Shown here piece after piece: positions 60,501 to 64,000 of a DNA stretch of 64,000 nt. Location: assembly GCF_003385185.1 (NCBI RefSeq), contig NZ_PQHZ01000018.1, forward strand, positions 51,053 to 115,052. The letters are read 5' to 3'. Origin of the DNA: Amycolatopsis palatopharyngis. GTDB lineage: Bacteria; Actinomycetota; Actinomycetes; Mycobacteriales; Pseudonocardiaceae. The notes under the pieces are model-generated. The model had not been told where the DNA came from. It ran no database searches and saw only the letters and a program-made list of their open reading frames with translations. How positions within the stretch are numbered: position 1 is the stretch's first letter; every line of letters begins with the position of its first letter. Made by a program: the position numbers and the translations under genes.

Positions 60501-63500
60501 GACACCTCGGCCACCTCGATGGGCTACGGCTGGTCGATGGCGGCCTCGGGAATCACCCGGCTGGGCACGTCGCTGGACCTGCATCCGAGGGGGCAGGACT
60601 ATCCGTCGCGGGTCACGATGCCGGACGGGGACGGTACGAGCCACGAGTTCACCTTGAACAAGCACGACTCGACCGACCCGGCGCTGTGGACGTACGACAA
60701 GCCCGCGGGCGTACACCTGAATCTGGCGCGATCCTCCGGTGAGGACGCCTCGCGGCGGTGGGTGATGACCCGCCCGGACCGTACGAAGTTCTTCTTCGAC
60801 GACGAAGGCTGGCTGTCGGCGGTCGCCGACCGCAACGGCAACACCCAGAACTTCACCTACACCGAGCGCAAGTCGAACAACCAGCCGCGCAAGTTCCTGG
60901 CCTATGTCACCGATCCAGCGGGCAGGCAGAGCCTGACGCTGGACTACTGGGAGAAGGGGGAGACGAAGAACCCGAAGCTGCTGGACATGGTGCAGTCGGT
61001 GACCGACATCTCCGGGCGCAAGGTGACCTTCGGCTACGACGACAAGGGCCTGCTGACCGAGATGGTCGACGGGGCTGGCACACCGCTGGCGAAGACGTTC
61101 CGGTTCGCCTATGACGCGGAGCAGGGCAACAAGAACGTCAAGCTCGTCGCGGTGACCGACCCGCGCGGCAACACCAGCGGTCTGGCCTACTACACCGCTC
61201 CCGAGGACCCGAAGGACAAGTGGAAGGCCAAGACCCTCACCGACCGGCTGAGTCACGACACGGGATTCGCCTACGCCGACCCCGACGGCTCGGCCGGATC
61301 GGAGATGACGTCCACGGTCACCGACGCCGAAGGCCACACCTCCAGCTACCGGATGGACGGCTTCGGCAGGCCCACCTCCACGACCAACGCCAAGAACGAG
61401 ACCACGGCGATGACGTGGGACGCCGACAACAACGTCGTGTCGCTCACGGAGGACAATGGGGCGGTCTCGACGTGGACTTACGACCCGAAGACCGGGTATC
61501 CGACGTCGATCCGAGACGCGGAAGCCGTCGCGAACAACACGCCACCGACCACATTGGAGTATCGGACCGCACCCGGCGGCCACACCGCGGAACTCACCGG
61601 GAAGGTGAGCCCGGAGGGCAGACGCTGGGCGTTCGGGTACGACGCCAACGGCAACCTGACGACGGTCACCGACCCCAAGGGCGTCGCCACGCCTGATGTG
61701 GCGGACGACTACCGGTCGGTCTACACCTACGATCCGCACGGTCAGCTGCTGACCTCCACGGACGCGAACAGCAACACCACCACGTTCGCCGACTACCACG
61801 CGGCCGGCTACCCGCGGGCCACGACCGACGCGCTGGAGAACACCTCCACCGTGGGCTACGACGTGCGGGGCAACGTGGTCTCGGCCACCGACGCGGCCGG
61901 CGCCACCACCACGGCGGCCTACGACGTGTTCGGGCGTCCACTGGAGACCACGGTGCCGAAGGACGCCGACGCGGGGGAGCTGATCACGACCCCGGCGCCG
62001 GTGTACGACGCGAACGACAACGTCACGCAGTCCACCGCGCCCAACGGCGCGATGACGACGGCGACCTACGACCCGGCCGACCAGCTCACCGCCGCGACCG
62101 AGCCGAAGGACACTCCGGACGGTCCCGAGCGGCGCTCGACGTTCAGCTACGACACGATCGGCAACCTGCTCGCCGAGACGCAGCCGTTGGGCACCCTCAC
62201 CCCCGCCGATCCGGACGACTTCGTCACCCGCTACGCGTATGACGAGATCTCCCAGCTCACCGCGGCCACCAACGCCGCGGGGGAGACGATCTCCTACACC
62301 TACGACAACGTCGGCAACCTGGTGACGGTGGTGGATCCGCGTAAGAACGCGACCACCGACGCGGCCGACTACACCACGAAGATCGCCTACGATCGCAACC
62401 ACCGGCAGGTGTCCACAACGGACGCCCTCGGCCACGTCACCAGTCAGACCTACGACCTCGACGGCAACGTCACCACCAGCACCGACGCCGAGAGCGTCAC
62501 CACCACCTACGTCTACGACGAACGCTCCTCGGTGGTGGAGGTGCGTGCCCCGCACGCCAACGTGGACGGCAAGACCGTCGTGCGCACCACCAGGGTCGAG
62601 TACGACCAGGTCGGTAACCAGACCAGGGTGATCACCCCGCGCGGGGTCGACACCGCCGACGACCCGGACGACTTCGCCGCGCGCACCGTCTACGACAAAC
62701 TCAACCGGCCCATCGAGAAGCACTCGCCACACGATCCCGGCGACGCCCGCTACGGCACGCCCGACATCACCCGCTACGCCTACGACAAGGTCGGCAACCT
62801 CGCCGAGGTATCGGCGCCGCCGTCGGCGGGGCAGTCGGTGCGCAACAGCACCAACTATTCCTACTTCGACAACGGCTGGATCCGCGGCTCCACCGACCCG
62901 TGGGACATCGCCACCACCTACGACTACAACAACCTCGGCCAGCAGACCGCCCGCACCCTCACCAGCGCGGGCGGCTCGTCGGCCCGCACCATGAGCTGGG
63001 ACTACTACCCGGACGGCAAACTCAAGTCGCGCAGCGACGACGGCGTGCCGGTCGGCAAGCACGTGGTGCTGGTCGACAACTCCGACACCCCCAACCTGAA
63101 GGTGGCGGGAACCTGGGCCACCAGCAGTGAAGGGACCGGATTCCAGGGCTACGACTACCGCACCGCGCCGGCCGGAACGGGAGACGCGAGCGTCACGTGG
63201 ACGCTCAACGTGCCCCAGGACGGCGACTACGAGGTGTTCGCCCGCTACCCGGGCGCACAGGCCACCAACGCCCCGTACACCGTGCGGCACAGCGGGGGCG
63301 AGACGACGACGGCGGTAAACCAGACCCAGCAGGCGGGGGAGTGGGTCAGCCTCGGCACGCACGCCTTCACCAAGGGCAACACGCACAACGTGGAGCTGAC
63401 CGACAAGGCTGACGGCCAGGTCGCGGCGGACTCGGTGAAGCTGGTGCGCGACAACTCCGGGGACACCGACACCGAAGCGAAGACGTTCAGCTACACCTAC

Positions 63501-63884
63501 GACGCCAACGCCAACCTCACCTCACTCACCGACAGCAGCCCCGGAGCGAACGTCGACGCCTACGCGATGGGCTACAACGGGCTCAACCAGCTGGCGAAGG
63601 TGGAGGAGAAGCTGGCCGGGGCGGTGCTGAACACCACGGCGTTCAGCTACGACCCGAACGGCAACCCGCTGACCCGCGATCACGACACGCAGGACGCGGC
63701 GTTCGAGTACGACCCGCGGGACCTGGTCGCGAAGGTGACCAACACCGAGACCGGGCAGGACCCGAAGGTCACCACCTACGGCTACAGCGCGCGCGGGCAG
63801 GTGGACCTCGAGACCAAGGCCAACGGCAACACCGTCGACTACGGCTACCACCTCGACGGGCGACTCGCCTCGCAGGGTCCGTAA
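57546..63884 (+). CDS. Giant secreted RHS/YD-repeat protein, 3' end cut by an insertion sequence
   Basis: The 2112-residue product starts at ATG 57546 with GAGGGG upstream and a clear signal peptide (FLSRALITALFVALLLVGMPVGA). Next come two DNRLRE-type beta domains (about 326-499 and 617-797), a spacer resembling fibronectin or NEW3 folds, long YD/RHS repeats from about residue 1005, and a golvesin/Xly-like adhesive domain inserted at about 1839-1971. RHS repeats resume after it. The reading frame stops at GRLASQGP inside YD-repeat sequence, without the RHS core or a C-terminal toxin tip. An IS256-type element starts at that point, so the gene is truncated. Upstream in-frame starts (57369, 57489) are less likely. 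Confidence 0.85.
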   Translation: MRSSRKPGFLSRALITALFVALLLVGMPVGAPVTSPGSTDLGLGRLWSSVVGLFSPDPVAAEPAVRKASAPEQPPKPPKRVKELVAKRSATTKVFAMSDGRTEVEISPEPQHFRDGDGWSDIDTTVVERGRDGYRFGNDKNRFRSDFGDKSDKLVRFEAAGKQVALGIAGESRELTPRVQGDTVTYPDAFGSADLEYEVTGEALKERIVLPSPVGESVFRFTMRLGGVTARQQPDGSIGFFAKGAAGEHGPPLFVMPRPFMFDSNEDGKSPHGKVFSDKVTQTVEQQGANITVTVAADEDWLGAPERQYPVVIDPTIKIEPTPTTGEDVQIWSDTPTRNDGSSYRLSVGTDPWGVARSLLKFDTSVVPAGTSLASARLRTYYDSELHTAVNNVEIEARRITQAFSEDTATWNSASQDFAEAGLSTEVKQANKANVWHEFDVRNIAQSWVSGSAQNHGLMLKATDEALNRGGAIYQAAEYAYGGEVANRPKLILTYGRPSVNLHYPTTIRSTGAELQWDPYVDPQPTNPADDVVEYQVHRTVYQAFTPSRYTLVAPLSPDTTSFTDTTARPTPADSPDPFGAAYYYMIVAKTRDGQLIPGPTQVARLPKAGRVTQILQTAEATTLSSGQPDTNLDTFGGQKWLSAGIGSSTYGTTRPVVSFPDLSSIPANARIEEAEVGLWGFYSWGSGARINVHQLNESFVESEATWRRASAATAWTAGGGTYGTMADQLTTVTNDPKWNWWNVSDLVQNWVNDPSSNHGMLVRLNDTTVEQRALFLSDEAAEPQLRPNLVVTYTEPTAESTYYAPDTPSMRMIPGDEYTVPVTLTNTTGETWSAGNRVLSYRWGLPDGTDVTTGGNRLETSLPADVPPMGTVTVQARVKTPIQSAAGNKREQFVLSWDLRNTTDGSWLSGTGGIPALPQNVTVEDPTSDELGLEKFYSYVGKSTGAGSNVLVNQYAGNTVFSYDALSNPGRGLSTFLRMTYNSMDTSATSMGYGWSMAASGITRLGTSLDLHPRGQDYPSRVTMPDGDGTSHEFTLNKHDSTDPALWTYDKPAGVHLNLARSSGEDASRRWVMTRPDRTKFFFDDEGWLSAVADRNGNTQNFTYTERKSNNQPRKFLAYVTDPAGRQSLTLDYWEKGETKNPKLLDMVQSVTDISGRKVTFGYDDKGLLTEMVDGAGTPLAKTFRFAYDAEQGNKNVKLVAVTDPRGNTSGLAYYTAPEDPKDKWKAKTLTDRLSHDTGFAYADPDGSAGSEMTSTVTDAEGHTSSYRMDGFGRPTSTTNAKNETTAMTWDADNNVVSLTEDNGAVSTWTYDPKTGYPTSIRDAEAVANNTPPTTLEYRTAPGGHTAELTGKVSPEGRRWAFGYDANGNLTTVTDPKGVATPDVADDYRSVYTYDPHGQLLTSTDANSNTTTFADYHAAGYPRATTDALENTSTVGYDVRGNVVSATDAAGATTTAAYDVFGRPLETTVPKDADAGELITTPAPVYDANDNVTQSTAPNGAMTTATYDPADQLTAATEPKDTPDGPERRSTFSYDTIGNLLAETQPLGTLTPADPDDFVTRYAYDEISQLTAATNAAGETISYTYDNVGNLVTVVDPRKNATTDAADYTTKIAYDRNHRQVSTTDALGHVTSQTYDLDGNVTTSTDAESVTTTYVYDERSSVVEVRAPHANVDGKTVVRTTRVEYDQVGNQTRVITPRGVDTADDPDDFAARTVYDKLNRPIEKHSPHDPGDARYGTPDITRYAYDKVGNLAEVSAPPSAGQSVRNSTNYSYFDNGWIRGSTDPWDIATTYDYNNLGQQTARTLTSAGGSSARTMSWDYYPDGKLKSRSDDGVPVGKHVVLVDNSDTPNLKVAGTWATSSEGTGFQGYDYRTAPAGTGDASVTWTLNVPQDGDYEVFARYPGAQATNAPYTVRHSGGETTTAVNQTQQAGEWVSLGTHAFTKGNTHNVELTDKADGQVAADSVKLVRDNSGDTDTEAKTFSYTYDANANLTSLTDSSPGANVDAYAMGYNGLNQLAKVEEKLAGAVLNTTAFSYDPNGNPLTRDHDTQDAAFEYDPRDLVAKVTNTETGQDPKVTTYGYSARGQVDLETKANGNTVDYGYHLDGRLASQGP

Positions 63885-64000
63885 CGCGAACGGTGTTTCC
63901 GGCGGTGTCGATTAGTAGGTCTCGGTCACCGGCCAGCGGTCACCGAAGGTGATGGAGAACGCGTTGATCACTGGCTTCCAACGCATCATCCATCGTGCCG
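63877..64000. mobile_element. End of an IS256 (Mutator-type) insertion sequence (partial)
   Basis: Right after the RHS repeat text the sequence changes to an element whose minus strand encodes a Mutator-type transposase C-terminus. Its outer end probably lies near GGGTCCGTAACGCG (from about 63875) and should form one terminal inverted repeat. The exact boundary and the other end are outside what can be shown here. Confidence 0.6.
63912..64000 (-). CDS. C-terminus of an IS256-family transposase (partial)
   Basis: The minus-strand frame reads ARWMMRWKPVINAFSITFGD, then RWPVTETY and a stop at 63912-63914. The W-K-x-x-I/L-N-x-F/L-x-I-x-F-G-D-R pattern is characteristic of the last residues of IS256/Mutator transposases. 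Only 28 residues are visible; the DDE catalytic residues lie beyond the window. The family call is from memory of the C-terminal motif. Confidence 0.6.
   Translation of the reverse strand, partial: ARWMMRWKPVINAFSITFGDRWPVTETY

Noticed and set aside
59268..63386. A very long open frame (over 1300 codons) antisense to the RHS gene
   Set aside because: It is a product of biased third positions in high-GC coding DNA: its translation is Arg/Gly/Val-rich without domains, while the plus strand has clear YD repeats and a signal peptide.

Overview
The window is high-GC DNA with tightly packed genes, frequent ATGA/GTGA stop-start overlaps, GTG starts and many GntR, TetR, ROK, LuxR and SpoIIE/STAS regulators. 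This fits a filamentous or rare actinomycete, most likely of the Pseudonocardiales (Amycolatopsis/Saccharomonospora-like). The genus is an inference from gene content, not proven. No rRNA, tRNA or CRISPR array was seen.

Region 1 (1-6000) is a catechol branch of the beta-ketoadipate pathway. It runs from the 3' end of a probable HpaB-type flavin phenol hydroxylase through catA, catB, catC, a RibF-like FAD synthetase lacking a recognisable kinase domain, an NTF2-like protein, pcaD and both subunits of a 3-oxoadipate CoA-transferase. It would take phenol to catechol, muconate and 3-oxoadipyl-CoA; the thiolase is not in the window. A 13-bp hairpin separates catA from catB. Region 2 (6000-15100) holds a sugar-lactonase remnant, a DUF2238-like membrane protein, a binding-protein-like lipoprotein paired with a CDF transporter, and a PhnDCE-type ABC importer with a fused double permease. 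Region 3 (15300-23500) has an MFS transporter, a STAS/SpoIIE signalling pair joined to an acyl-CoA dehydrogenase, an ArsR/SRPBCC pair, and a second MFS protein divergent from an Lrp regulator.

Region 4 (23500-29500) is a 5-oxoproline module: GntR regulator and APC permease on the minus strand, pxpABC and an NRAMP-like transporter on the plus strand, with the same 24-bp operator-like element before pxpA and before the NRAMP gene. Region 5 (29500-41300) holds a Crp-like regulator with a Cys-rich partner facing a VKOR-like protein, an orphan MsmX-type ATPase divergent from a ROK regulator, a two-component system divergent from a YceI/ABC-2 exporter operon, an NmrA/TetR pair with a strong palindrome, and a membrane protein with a His-rich repeat tail.

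Region 6 (41400-49300) carries a GAF regulator divergent from a flavin monooxygenase, then a quinate/shikimate catabolic operon (dehydroquinate dehydratase, Gfo/Idh/MocA dehydrogenase, fused 3-dehydroshikimate dehydratase). An apparent deletion has removed the 5' ends of both the dehydroquinase gene and a divergent LacI gene. Region 7 (49300-64000) has a DUF222/HNH protein, an FAD monooxygenase divergent from its TetR regulator over two matching operators, a GbsR/MarR regulator, a complete FecBCDE-type siderophore importer behind an iron-box-like site, and a giant secreted RHS/YD-repeat protein that ends abruptly where an IS256-type element begins.

Three families of short intergenic repeats stand out: a 21-bp tandem repeat at two distant loci (5962-6024 and 49236-49319), a 30-bp tandem repeat (31471-31546), and CCCGGG-centred palindromes (44719-44771).
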